DNA from: Meconema thalassinum
Lineage: Eukaryota; Arthropoda; Insecta; Orthoptera; Tettigoniidae
NCBI GenBank assembly: GCA_946902985.2
Contig: OX336391.1
Location: 149,867,545-149,931,544, forward strand
Direction: 5' to 3'
DNA length: 64,000 nt
In this document: one piece after another, positions 44,520-54,026 of the stretch
How positions within the stretch are numbered: position 1 is the first letter of the stretch
Layout of the letters: every line of letters starts with the position of its first letter
Notes under the pieces: model-generated
The model's database searches: none
The model's input: the letters and a program-made list of their open reading frames with translations, nothing else
What the model was told of the DNA's origin: nothing
Position numbers and translations under genes: made by a program

Positions 44520-47342
44520 ATGTCTAGCACAGCTTTTATACTTCTCTTAATGGCGCAATTTCTCACTGTGGCCACTGTGAATATCAATGTAATAGAATGC
44601 CCTCTGAAATTTCAACTGTTGGAGAGATTCCTTCGAGATGCTGACATTGACATTGCTTTCATTCAAGAAGTTGCTATACCGTGTTTACCCATATCTGCCT
44701 TCTACAAACAATACATCAATACCGGTAATACGAATAGAGGGACCGGATTCCTCATAAGACATGATATCCCACTCGAAGGTGTGCTATGTCATCCATCAGG
44801 ACGCATAATATCTGGACACATAAACAATACCACCCTGATAAATGTATATGCCCCATCCGGGTCCAATAAACGTGTGGAACGGAAAATGTTCTTTCAACAG
44901 AGTATACTGCCTCATCTGCACGACGTTAAGGAAAAACTTATTCTTGCAGGGGACTTCAATTGTATTCAACGCCCAGAGGATTCCACTAGTCCATACAGAG
45001 GTGTCAACCCGGCTCTCAGGACCCTTCTTACCTCCCTACACCTCATTGATGCTGTGGATAGTTTAAGGGTGCCCCTGCCCCATTACACCTGTATAAGTCA
45101 CAACTCCTCATCACGACTTGACCGCATCTACTTTTCACAGGAACTTATCCAGCCTAGACGATATGAAGTGATACCTGCCAGTTTCACTAACCATCATGCT
45201 GTCGTATGTACAATCTCTTACCCCCATCCCATATTTCACATAGGAAGAGGTTATTGGAAGCTGAATTGCTCGCTGTTACTGGAGGAGGAATGCCAAGATA
45301 TTTTCAGACAACACTGGACTCGATGGGTCCAACAAAAATGCAAATTTCGCGACTGCACAGACTGGTGGGATATTTTAGTTAAACCAGGGATCCGCCGCGT
45401 CTTTAAGAACATATCTTACCAACGAGGTCGGGAAAGACGGGATACAGTTGAATTTTACTATCGAGTTCTTCGCCAGCTCCAGCAAAGATCTGATGCTGGG
45501 GAGCGTATATATGACCAGATCCGGGAAGTTAAAACCAAGCTCCTGTCTCTAGAGCAACGAACGCTCGCTCATATCAACGTGGCTTTAAAAGATCGTACAG
45601 TGCTCCCGGACGAAAGTGCAAGTGTATACCATATCGCCAAAGGACAACGTGAGCGGCAAAGTAAATATATCCACCGCCTCCGCACCAGTACTGGAAGTGT
45701 CGTCACCTCCCCTGACGCTATACGTAGTGAAATATCATTATTTTATCAACGGTTCTACACTAAGGCTCCCATTGATCCACAGCAGGTGACCCTATTGCTG
45801 TCATCTTGCAGTACCAAACTATCTCCGGACAACAAAACTCTGCTCAGCGCGGATATTACGGATGAAGAGATTCACTCTGTGGTTAAACAACTCCCAAACA
45901 ACCGCTCACCTGGCATTGATGGACTGCCATATGAAATGTATAAACACTTCTGGCCTCTCATTGGCAAAGAATTTTGTCATGTCCTGCGTACCATTCTCCA
46001 ACGTCGTGCTCTTTGTCAATCACATCACGAGGGTACCATAGTCCTCATACCAAAAACATCCTCTCCCATGGCAGTTGGTGACTTCCGACCAGTTACTCTG
46101 CTCTGCAGTGACTATAAAGTCCTTACCAAAGTACTTGCATGCCGATTGAAGACTGTTCTACCTGATATCATTGGTGATGAACAATGTTGCAGTATTCCTG
46201 GAAGAACTCTGTTAACAAACTTAGCGATACTACGGGACCTACACCTAAAAGCCGAAATGCTCCCCACTGAGCCAATGAGTTTTCTCACCTTAGATCTTGA
46301 TAAAGCTTTCGACCGCATCAGTCATGAATACTTGTACATGGTCTTGCAACACTTCGAATTTCCTGAAATCCTTATTGACTACATTCGTATGATAAATTGT
46401 AATGCTACGTCTAGAGTGCTCGTCAACGGTTTTCTTTCCCCTCTGATTCCAATACAACGATCAGTTAGGCAAGGATGTCCCCTTTCTATGCTACTTTTTG
46501 TCATTGGCCTTGAACCGTTCATTCGGACTACCCAGGTGAAGCTACAGGGTTACAAACTGTCCACACATGTTTTTGGAATGTGCGCCTATGCTGATGACGT
46601 ATCAATATTGATCCGCAATAAGGAAGACATCTCCCACATCGATAGCGTCCTTCAGCTCTACCATATCGCCTCTGGAGCTCAATCGAACCCCCAGAAAACT
46701 GCTTTGCTTCCGCTCAATACTAACTCAGTGATTACCCCACAGCCCTGGTTCCGGATAGTAAATGAGGTGAAAATTCTTGGCATTACCTGGAAGGAATCGC
46801 TTCTGGACACAGTGCAAGTAAACTGGACTAAGGTCATTGCCAAAGTTAGGGGAGTCCTGATCCAATTTGGTCAAAGAAACCTCAATATAGTGCAACGGGT
46901 CATGGTCCTCAACGTGTTTGCGCTCTCTAAAATATGGTATGTCGCACAACTTTTCCCACTTCCCAAAATGTTTGAGAGCCAATTGGCAAAATATACAGGT
47001 TGGTTTATATGGCAAGGATTTTTGTTCCGAGTACAACGGGAACAGTTGTCTCTCCCATCCCGGCAAGGCGGGCTAGGGCTAACAGCTCATGGCATGAAAT
47101 GCCGTGCACTCCTCTGCAAGAACGATATCACCATTCTTTCCCAACATGACTCTTTTACAAAGCGCTATACAAAGATATTCGAAACACAGCCCGTGGTTGT
47201 GATAGAGCTTTGCCGAAGATATTTAGGGACCATCAACAGCACCTTCTGGAAACTGTTCGCCAAATGCCTTCAGGGATTGTTCCAACGACGAAAAGTATCT
47301 ATAACATGTTGCGGCAAATGGTACACTCCAAACCGCGAATAG
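44520..47342 (+). CDS. LINE ORF2: AP endonuclease and reverse transcriptase
   Basis: First ATG after ORF1 is at 44520; the frame is already open at 44469. The N-terminal APE-type endonuclease has FIQEV (Glu), LILAGDFNC (Asp, Asn), SSRLDRIYFS and FTNHHAVV (catalytic His; the usual SDH reads NHH). The reverse transcriptase has NNRSPGIDGLPYEMY, DFRPVTLLCSDYKVL, LTLDLDKAFDRI, RQGCPLSMLLF and the catalytic AYADDV at 46584-46601. It nicks target DNA and copies its own RNA there. The frame stops at 47342, but homology has already switched frame near 47,205, so the last ~45 residues are out-of-frame readthrough. Confidence 0.92.
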   Translation: MSSTAFILLLMAQFLTVATVNINVIECPLKFQLLERFLRDADIDIAFIQEVAIPCLPISAFYKQYINTGNTNRGTGFLIRHDIPLEGVLCHPSGRIISGHINNTTLINVYAPSGSNKRVERKMFFQQSILPHLHDVKEKLILAGDFNCIQRPEDSTSPYRGVNPALRTLLTSLHLIDAVDSLRVPLPHYTCISHNSSSRLDRIYFSQELIQPRRYEVIPASFTNHHAVVCTISYPHPIFHIGRGYWKLNCSLLLEEECQDIFRQHWTRWVQQKCKFRDCTDWWDILVKPGIRRVFKNISYQRGRERRDTVEFYYRVLRQLQQRSDAGERIYDQIREVKTKLLSLEQRTLAHINVALKDRTVLPDESASVYHIAKGQRERQSKYIHRLRTSTGSVVTSPDAIRSEISLFYQRFYTKAPIDPQQVTLLLSSCSTKLSPDNKTLLSADITDEEIHSVVKQLPNNRSPGIDGLPYEMYKHFWPLIGKEFCHVLRTILQRRALCQSHHEGTIVLIPKTSSPMAVGDFRPVTLLCSDYKVLTKVLACRLKTVLPDIIGDEQCCSIPGRTLLTNLAILRDLHLKAEMLPTEPMSFLTLDLDKAFDRISHEYLYMVLQHFEFPEILIDYIRMINCNATSRVLVNGFLSPLIPIQRSVRQGCPLSMLLFVIGLEPFIRTTQVKLQGYKLSTHVFGMCAYADDVSILIRNKEDISHIDSVLQLYHIASGAQSNPQKTALLPLNTNSVITPQPWFRIVNEVKILGITWKESLLDTVQVNWTKVIAKVRGVLIQFGQRNLNIVQRVMVLNVFALSKIWYVAQLFPLPKMFESQLAKYTGWFIWQGFLFRVQREQLSLPSRQGGLGLTAHGMKCRALLCKNDITILSQHDSFTKRYTKIFETQPVVVIELCRRYLGTINSTFWKLFAKCLQGLFQRRKVSITCCGKWYTPNRE

Positions 47343-47845
47343 AGGCCACCACCCTCTACGTCCATTGGCCCACTGTTTGGAAAAATTTTGGGGCTATGAC
47401 CATTTCTTCTGCTGTACACTCCCAAGTTTTTATCTTCCTCAACGATCTCATCCCAACCGCTCTACGGCGATATACCATCCATCTTGAAGCTTACCCATGG
47501 TGTACTATATGTGGTCAAACTGATACGGCGATACACCGCTTCACATCATGCACGCGAGTTGCCTCCACGTGGCTGTGGTGTAAGGGAAAAGTATGTCAAC
47601 TATTAAATGTGCCCTCGGATGACCTCGATGACAGGAAGTTGGTTCGTTTGTCGGTGACCGCCTTCCCCCAAATTAAACAGACTGCCATTGTGTGGGTAAT
47701 GGGCCAATATGTACACTTCGTGATGGACAATGATCAACATTTCTCTTTCCTGGATCTCAGGTATCACCTGCAAAAAGAGCGTTGGAAGCTTAGTGAAAGT
47801 GGACAATTGTACGATAAATATGGACACTATCTGGATTTCTTGTGA
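47205..47845 (+). pseudogene. LINE ORF2 C-terminus, shifted by one frameshift
   Basis: Frame 47210-47845 continues ORF2. Its C-terminal region has CTICGQTDTAIHRFTSC, a Cys-Cys-His-Cys motif typical of the zf-RVT-like end of L1/Tx1-type ORF2, and ends GHYLDFL. The displaced frame means one small indel near 47,200 inactivates this copy. The rest of ORF2 shows no stop, implying a fairly recent loss or a single assembly error. Confidence 0.85.
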
Positions 47846-47911
47846 TGTATTAGTATGGTATTTATCATATCTGAAAATTCTGTAATTCTGTAAAGAGCTA
47901 ATAAAAAAAAA

Positions 47912-48345
47912 GTGGATAACATTCCTAACTCCTGCCCGGAGTGCCGGGGTTCTATTACCAGCCGGGTGGAATATTTTTGCTTGACTTTTATTGTTTTATA
48001 ATTACTCGGTCCTTATAATATAAAGAATACATAGTGTGTATTTTGCGATGCAAATTAAATATATACGTATAACATTCTTTCAACGCGCTGCCACAGGGAT
48101 TTCGTTCACGTTCCTAAAATCGCAGTAGCTTGTACTACAGACATCATAGCTTTTGACAACGTAAAGTGAAATACTCTTCTTTATATTGTCAGTACCGCAA
48201 TGTACAATTTTGTTTGTTAAACTAAATATTAGCCCCGGGACGGATGTAGAAATCCTTAGCCAATGACGAACTAGCTTATTGTGGATGCTTGCAATACAAC
48301 ATGCTGTGTCATTCGTATACATACTATATATATATATATATATAT
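47912..48345. other. Unassigned spacer ending in (TA)n
   Basis: No gene. A (TA)n tract at about 48325-48345 abuts the end of the reverse LTR. Confidence 0.55.
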
Positions 48346-48845
48346 TGAACCCTTGCAAAGAATCTTATGAGACTCAGTTTCGGGGGGTGTAACAGTCCAT
48401 TTCGTAAGTTGTTGTTAAAGCGCTTCATTGACATGCAGGGTAACATATAACAAAATAACATGCAGGAAAAAGTGAAGCCAGGGTTAAAACAAATGAATTT
48501 AATGACAGATCAGCTATTTACAAAATGAAATAAACAAACAAAACTCCCAAAATGACTCCCACTGAATAAATTAATTTGCCAAAACTAGGCCTAATCTCAG
48601 GAGAGATTATTAATCGGACCAAATGTCCCAAAATCTGCAATGACAACGTATACGTGTGTGCCGCTCTACATGCTTACAAATGAATGCATGATTCGTCATC
48701 ATCCGGATAAACTTTCAGAAGACGAATCTGCATTGCTTAGAGCTAGACAGACGCGGGGAACAACTATACACAACTTAAAACTAAACCGACACTTCCTATA
48801 CTAAATAAACAACAAATAATTTCCGCTTGAAATTGGAACCAAGAA
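48346..48845 (-). repeat. Partial LTR in reverse, same family as 58473-63279
   Basis: Its reverse complement matches 60620-61020 joined to 63175-63279, including GCTCTAAG, CCTGGCTTCAC, ACCCTGCATG and GAAACTGAGTCTCATAAG. It ends AAGGGTTCA, complementary to the TGAACCCTT start of that LTR. It lacks the Helentron present there, so it preserves the empty site (48440-48470). Similarity fades near 48845 and no 5' LTR end was found. Confidence 0.85.
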
Positions 48846-49530
48846 CTACCGTAGCAAAACATGACTGCCTAAAATTAGGACTTCTCAAAAATCAACACAA
48901 GTAAGTTAACACGTGACCAACAAAAGAAACACACATGACCGCCGTCATTTTTTACAAGTAAAATACAACTACACCACACGGGTGTCACACACAGAAACAT
49001 GAACTGAGTCATAGACAAATCACTAGGCTCAAAGCCAACATTTACATTATTAACACAATATTCCATTCATACGACATGCAATAATTCGTAACAAACGTGG
49101 CGAACTCCCCAATTAATTATGGTCCAAATAACCATGTGTTTTTTGAGGTGAACATTACACCCCACTGTCACAGGGATTCGAACCTCGGGTGAAAGACGAG
49201 CAGGTAAGCCAATGAGCCATCACGCTCCCAGTAAGTTTTCAATATTAAATGCTTTTATAAACGCTTCTAAAAGTAGTCTACTGTAGCCTACATACAGTTT
49301 TTTCTTTACATCTGAAAATCATTGTCAGAGCAGTTTGAAGACATTCCACAATTTCATGCTTTTGAGATATTCCCGTCTAAAAATAAAATTTAAAATTCTA
49401 AACGTTCCGAAAGGAACCTTGCTCCTTTTCCCCCCTCTTTTTTTCGCTGAGGCCTGCATGACGTTGGTTCCCTTTTGTTTCTGTTTCCTCATATCCATCC
49501 CTCTCCCCGCCTTATTTGGACATCCTCATT
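48846..49530. other. Unassigned, with a tRNA-like segment
   Basis: On the minus strand at about 49232-49160 there is TGATGGCTCATTGGCTTACC followed by GAGGTTCGAATCCC, good A/B-box spacing, but no matching acceptor stem was confirmed. Probably a SINE head. Otherwise nothing recognised. The open frame 49335-49652 runs from flank into the hAT end and is spurious. Confidence 0.45.
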
Positions 49531-49891
49531 CTTCGAGGCAGGCCCGTGCTGGACCCCTTCTTAGGGCGGTGGACAGCCATGGCCAGAGGGCGCCAGGACT
49601 ATGCAGGGGAGGACTACCGAGGGGTCTAGGAGGTATGGAATATAATAACTAAAGCGTTAATCGCACATGACGCTGGGTACAATACGCTTTTCTGGTAGCT
49701 GGTCACGGTACGAACGGACCATCAAACTTACACATATCGTACCGGTATTTGTCAAACAAAATGACCATGTGTTGTTTACTAAATTCTAATGTTCATTTGA
49801 TCCATTTCAAATATTTGCAATGTCTTAGGGCAAAATAAAAGACAAAGCAGTAGTTGAAACATAATTAGTGTAATTTTGGTAATCTAACACA

Positions 49892-49892
<1 letters not shown>

Positions 49893-49943
<51 letters not shown>

Positions 49944-50045
49944 TATTTATCGTATGGCTTTTAGTGCCGGGAGTGTCCGAGGACATGTTCAGCTCGCCTG
50001 AGTCTGTAGCTGCTTCCAGTGGACACCCTAAAGGGTGAGCCACAG
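49893..50045 (-). repeat. SINE family A 3' fragment with (AAT)n tail
   Basis: The reverse complement shows GGTGTCCACTGGAAGCAGCT, CGGACACTCCCGGCAC and TAAAAGCCATACG as at 2305-2385, followed by (AAT)n at 49893-49942. The head is lost or replaced by the neighbouring family E fragment (50050-50165). Confidence 0.75.
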
Positions 50046-50049
50046 ATTG

Positions 50050-50280
50050 TCTGGGTTGAGCTACAAGTTCCGTTCAATTTCAAGTAGTTCCAACTTTCGC
50101 CACCAGATATCAATGATACCTAGTGGTGAACGTTGGAACTTTGATAGAGCGTTCTGACAAATCTAACCTAACAAATTTTGCTTTACACAAGTTTAGTCTT
50201 TTACATGCCATAAATCTATGACATGGGACCGCCGGCTTTACTTCCCCTCCGAAGGAAGGCATACTGAAGGATAGAGACGA
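50050..50280 (+). repeat. Family E and associated repeat fragment
   Basis: GTTCCGTTCAATTTCAAGTAG, CACCAGATATCAATGATACC and GAACGTTGGAAC parallel 42510-42630. GGCATACTGAAGGA near 50260 parallels 42650 and 13110. It lies in the hAT 3' non-coding region. Confidence 0.5.
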
Positions 50281-50691
50281 GACAGTTTTACATTACACAC
50301 ATTTCAAAAAAAGTTACCAGCATTTACTACTTAATTTCTTAAGGAAAGTAACAAAAACAAATATGTTAACAAATGTAATGTTCTTTAAACGAATTTACAA
50401 ACTACACCTGAAGAAGTCTTTTAATTCGGAGCTGGAGTGGCAAAGATAATCAATAACGGTGTCTGAATCTATGGAGTTCAAAATATCAGCTTCTGAGTGC
50501 ATTAACAGTAAAGATTCTAAATTTTCGTTTGTCAAAGACGATCTCAATCTGGTTTTGGTAAGTTTCAATTTAGAAAATGCTCGTTCGCAAGAGACTTGAG
50601 TCAATGAGATGGTTAGAAGGAATTTATATACTTCTGAAAGTTCTGGGTATTGTGGTGTTTGAAGCCATATTTTCAGTGTTGCCTTAGTAAA

Positions 50692-51422
50692 CAAGAGTTT
50701 AGTGCTTTTCAGTCGGTCAACACGAATGTACCCAAAAGAGATGGGTTATGCCCTAATCCTGAAATAAATTACATGAGATTAATAAAACACTAGGATGACC
50801 AGTTTCGATCGTCAAGCGATCATCATCAGATCCATTACACTTAGGCTACAAAATCTATGTTTGAAATACAGGTGAAAATATTTACAATATGTACAATTAT
50901 TTAGTTGCAGTATTGGTACTGCAACTGTCAGTGTATGCTAAATGCAGTATATATGTTAGGTGAAATGCTAAATGGTGATAGCTATCCGTAGATTGTACTT
51001 TAGAGAGATTATATGGTTGTAAACTATGGTTAAACTATAAAATTTTAGGCTAACTACTTATCTGATTGTCTTCCGTACAACAGCTACTCGCAGTTTTCGT
51101 GCTCACTGGAACTCACTATGCGGTAGACTGCGGTGGTTATCTTAACGACTGGTTTTTCCCTGCTTTCTCCCCCCTGCTCCTACGTGCTGTGAGGAGTGAT
51201 AGCGATGTGTTTATGTGAGGTGTTGCCAACCTAGATAAGGTGTATGTTATTGAATGAGGTGGGTCTACAATTATTAAAGACCGTGGATTAGCCCTCGCCA
51301 CGATCGAAACTGGTCATCCTAGTGTTTTATTAATCTCATGTAATTTATTTCAGGATTAGGGCATAACCCATCTCTTTTGGGTACATTCGTGTTGACCGAC
51401 TGAAAAGCACTAAACTCTTGTT
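50692..51422. mobile_element. Inverted-repeat element inside the hAT gene
   Basis: The arms at 50692-50825 and 51300-51422 are near-perfect inverted repeats, starting AACAAGAGTTTAGTGC and sharing GTTGACCGACTG, CCCATCTCTTTTGGGT and GATGACCAGTTTCGATCG. Between them is ~470 bp of unassigned sequence. It splits the transposase just before its C-terminal domain. No transposase or obvious target duplication. The left arm contains the hairpin motif discussed in the findings. Confidence 0.85.
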
Positions 51423-52507
51423 CTGGGTAATGTAATCAGTACATGTTATATTGTAATATAATTTTGTATGCACACTTGATACAACTGTTGCATGATGCCG
51501 ACACATTGCACTGGATCTCGTGTCTTCATCATTTTCTTCTTGATCATCGTCATCATCACTGTGGTCATCGATTTTCTCGTCTGAGACAACTTCATACTCA
51601 TAGTAAGCGTTCATACTTGTATTTGAAATCTGGGGCCATACATTCATGAACGAGATAAGTTCTTCATTCAGCTATTCTTCATCAACGTTCAAAAGTAATT
51701 CTATTTTCTTCAATGCTTTAGGAGGAAGTGATTCTTGGGATTTGAATTTTTTTGGGTCGAAACAGTCCAGATCTAAATAGAGCGATTTGTGCTGCACAAA
51801 ACGGCTTTCCATAGTTTGGACAGCTGTATCCACAATTACGAAGAAGTTCTTTATTTTGAATTCTTCTTCGGGAGAAGTTCCAGCGCTGTCGTCTTCAGCA
51901 AGTTCTCGTGCCATTTTCTTTACTTTCTTCTTTCTTTTCTCAGTTAGTGCTTTGCCAATAACGATGTCATTAAGAGTTTCATCGGTCTTTGCGCTTTCTT
52001 CAAGTTTCTGCGTCATTTTCAGAACAAAGCGTTGTGCTGATTTCAAAGTTTCAGAAATCTTGTCTAGTAGGCGTTTTAGTCTACTAAGACAAGACTCAAT
52101 ATTCCTCCACGCTTGCGCGTAGTCTAGATTCTTTGTTTGGAGATAATCCGATAGTGGCGTAGTGATTTTGAACACTTGCAAGTGTACCACGCCAACAACT
52201 ATTGTTTCGAAATCTAGATACCTGTTAAGTAAAGCAGTTGCTTCATGTCTCACTTTGGCGTTGAAATCAGTTGAATGTGAAATTTTGAACAGAGCCAATA
52301 CCAACTCCAGATAAATGTGTTTAGATTTAGCTGTGTTTGATGACTGTTCTTCAGAGAGGTCCACTCATCTATTCTGCCGAATATTTTCTTGGCTGCGTTG
52401 CTGCGGCTTTGCCATCTAGTAGCCCCAATGACTTCCAACTTGTACTCAGCATTTTGCTCCCTGAACTTGTCCAGTAAACACACCTTGGTCTCTTGCATTA
52501 TGCTGAA

Positions 52508-54026
52508 CAAGTATTTCCGTGAAGAACTATACAGCCTATTTTCATATATCCTACTTATGGTAATTGCCACTATCAACATACACAATTTCAGTTTGATTGC
52601 TGTAATAGATTCGTAGATATTGAGAACCGACTAAATATTTCGGATGGTCGCCATGTTGGATTTTATATATGTAGGTCCTAGAGTTATGTACTGTTACATG
52701 CAGATTATTGTGAACGTGTAGTATTCAAACTTCAATCGCATAATTAGGACACAAGAAGTAACAAGGAGATTTTAGAATTTTTCACAGCTGCCATCTTGAG
52801 GTTATGAAAACAATTGAAATAAATTAGATGCCAGTGGATTAACATTCGTATAAGGATTTACTGTACCAAGTTTTACTGCACGCGGATGGTTAAATTGCGA
52901 GAAACGTCCATGCGAATATTTATAATTCGCGTCGCCGCCATGTTGGATTTGTGATCACCAGGTTATTTAAAGTCCTATAGGTGAACTTAAGTTCATAGCC
53001 CCTGTGAACATTAAAGAATGCAGGTTGATTGCTAAAATAGATTCGTAGATATTCAGTATCGTCTAAATATTTCGGATGGTCGCCATGTTGGATTGTTAAA
53101 TGTATAGGCCATAGAGTCATGTACCAATAAAGGAAAATTATTGCGTAGGTTCATTATTCAAACTTTCACTTCGATCGCATGACTACATCACAAGAAATAA
53201 AAACTTAATTTTAAAATTCGCACTGCCGCCATCTTGAGGTTATGTAAACAATTGAACTAAATTAGAAACCAGTGGATTACAACGTGTAAAAATATTTCCT
53301 GTACCAGATTTCAGTGCGCTTGGAACATTAAATCGCGAGAAAGGTCTATTTAATATTTTCAAAATCGCTTGGCCGCCATGTTCGTTTTGTAGTTAACCGG
53401 TTTTTGAAAGTCTTATAGATGGACTTCCAGTAGTGCCCTTTATCTCCGTACAAAATGTTAGGGAGATACCGCTAATAGTTTCAGAGATATAGAATGCCGG
53501 TGAAATATTTCGCACATCCGCCATCTTGTGATTATGTAAACAATTGAACGAAGTTAGATGTCGGTTCATTACAATGTGTATAAACATTTACTGTACCAAG
53601 TTTCATTGCGTTTGGTTGGTCTAATCGCGAGAAACGTCTATTTAAAAGTCGCAAATTCGCTTGGCCGCCATGTTGGTTTTGTAGTTACCAGGTTCTCAAA
53701 AGTCACATGAGTGAACTTATAATCGTTCCCTCTATCACCATAGAAAATGTCAGGGTAATATCGGTAATAGTTTCGGAGATATTGAATGCTGGTGAAATAT
53801 TTCGCACAGCCGCCATGTTGGATTGGTGAGTAGTAACAAAATTTGAAGGGAACGGTCGAGGTCGCCCGGAATAGTGCTATGAACTTTCCGAGTTTCATTG
53901 AAATCGCTCCTGCCATTTAGATTTTATTAGGGGGGGACACACACACGAATCACACACACACGCACACACACACGGACAAAAGGTGATCTCATAAGCCTAT
54001 TTTTTTTCAAAATTGAAAATAGGCTA
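52508..54026 (-). mobile_element. Non-autonomous Helentron-like element 2 (reverse)
   Basis: Reverse copy of the element at 40753-42270: TTGAAAATAGGCTA at the right (its 5' end), a (CA)n tract at 53938-53985, ~280-bp internal repeats, and AAGTATTTCCGTGAAGAACT with ACAGCCTATTTTC at the left (its 3' hairpin and subterminal repeat). It is inserted in hAT coding sequence between T and T without target duplication. Skipping it keeps the transposase frame (residues SISFFSIMQ). Confidence 0.92.

Larger units (their letters stand above)
43157..47910 (+). mobile_element. Near-complete L1/Tx1-like LINE (~4.75 kb)
   Basis: 5' UTR, ORF1 with zinc knuckle, ORF2 with endonuclease and reverse transcriptase, a short 3' UTR and a poly(A)-like tail (AATAAAAAAAA ending at 47910). 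AGTGGATA occurs just before (43149-43156) and just after (47911-47918), a possible 8-bp target duplication, which is short enough to be chance. The L1/Tx1 assignment is from RT motifs. Confidence 0.85.

Noticed and set aside
49160..49232. Possible tRNA gene on the minus strand
   Set aside because: A/B-box spacing is right but acceptor-stem pairing was not confirmed; probably a SINE head. A tRNAscan-type covariance score would decide.
50800..50845. Second hammerhead ribozyme on the minus strand
   Set aside because: Has CTGATGA, hairpin and GAAA, but an extra base follows CTGATGA and no stem I or cleavage triplet was found; kept only as a motif.
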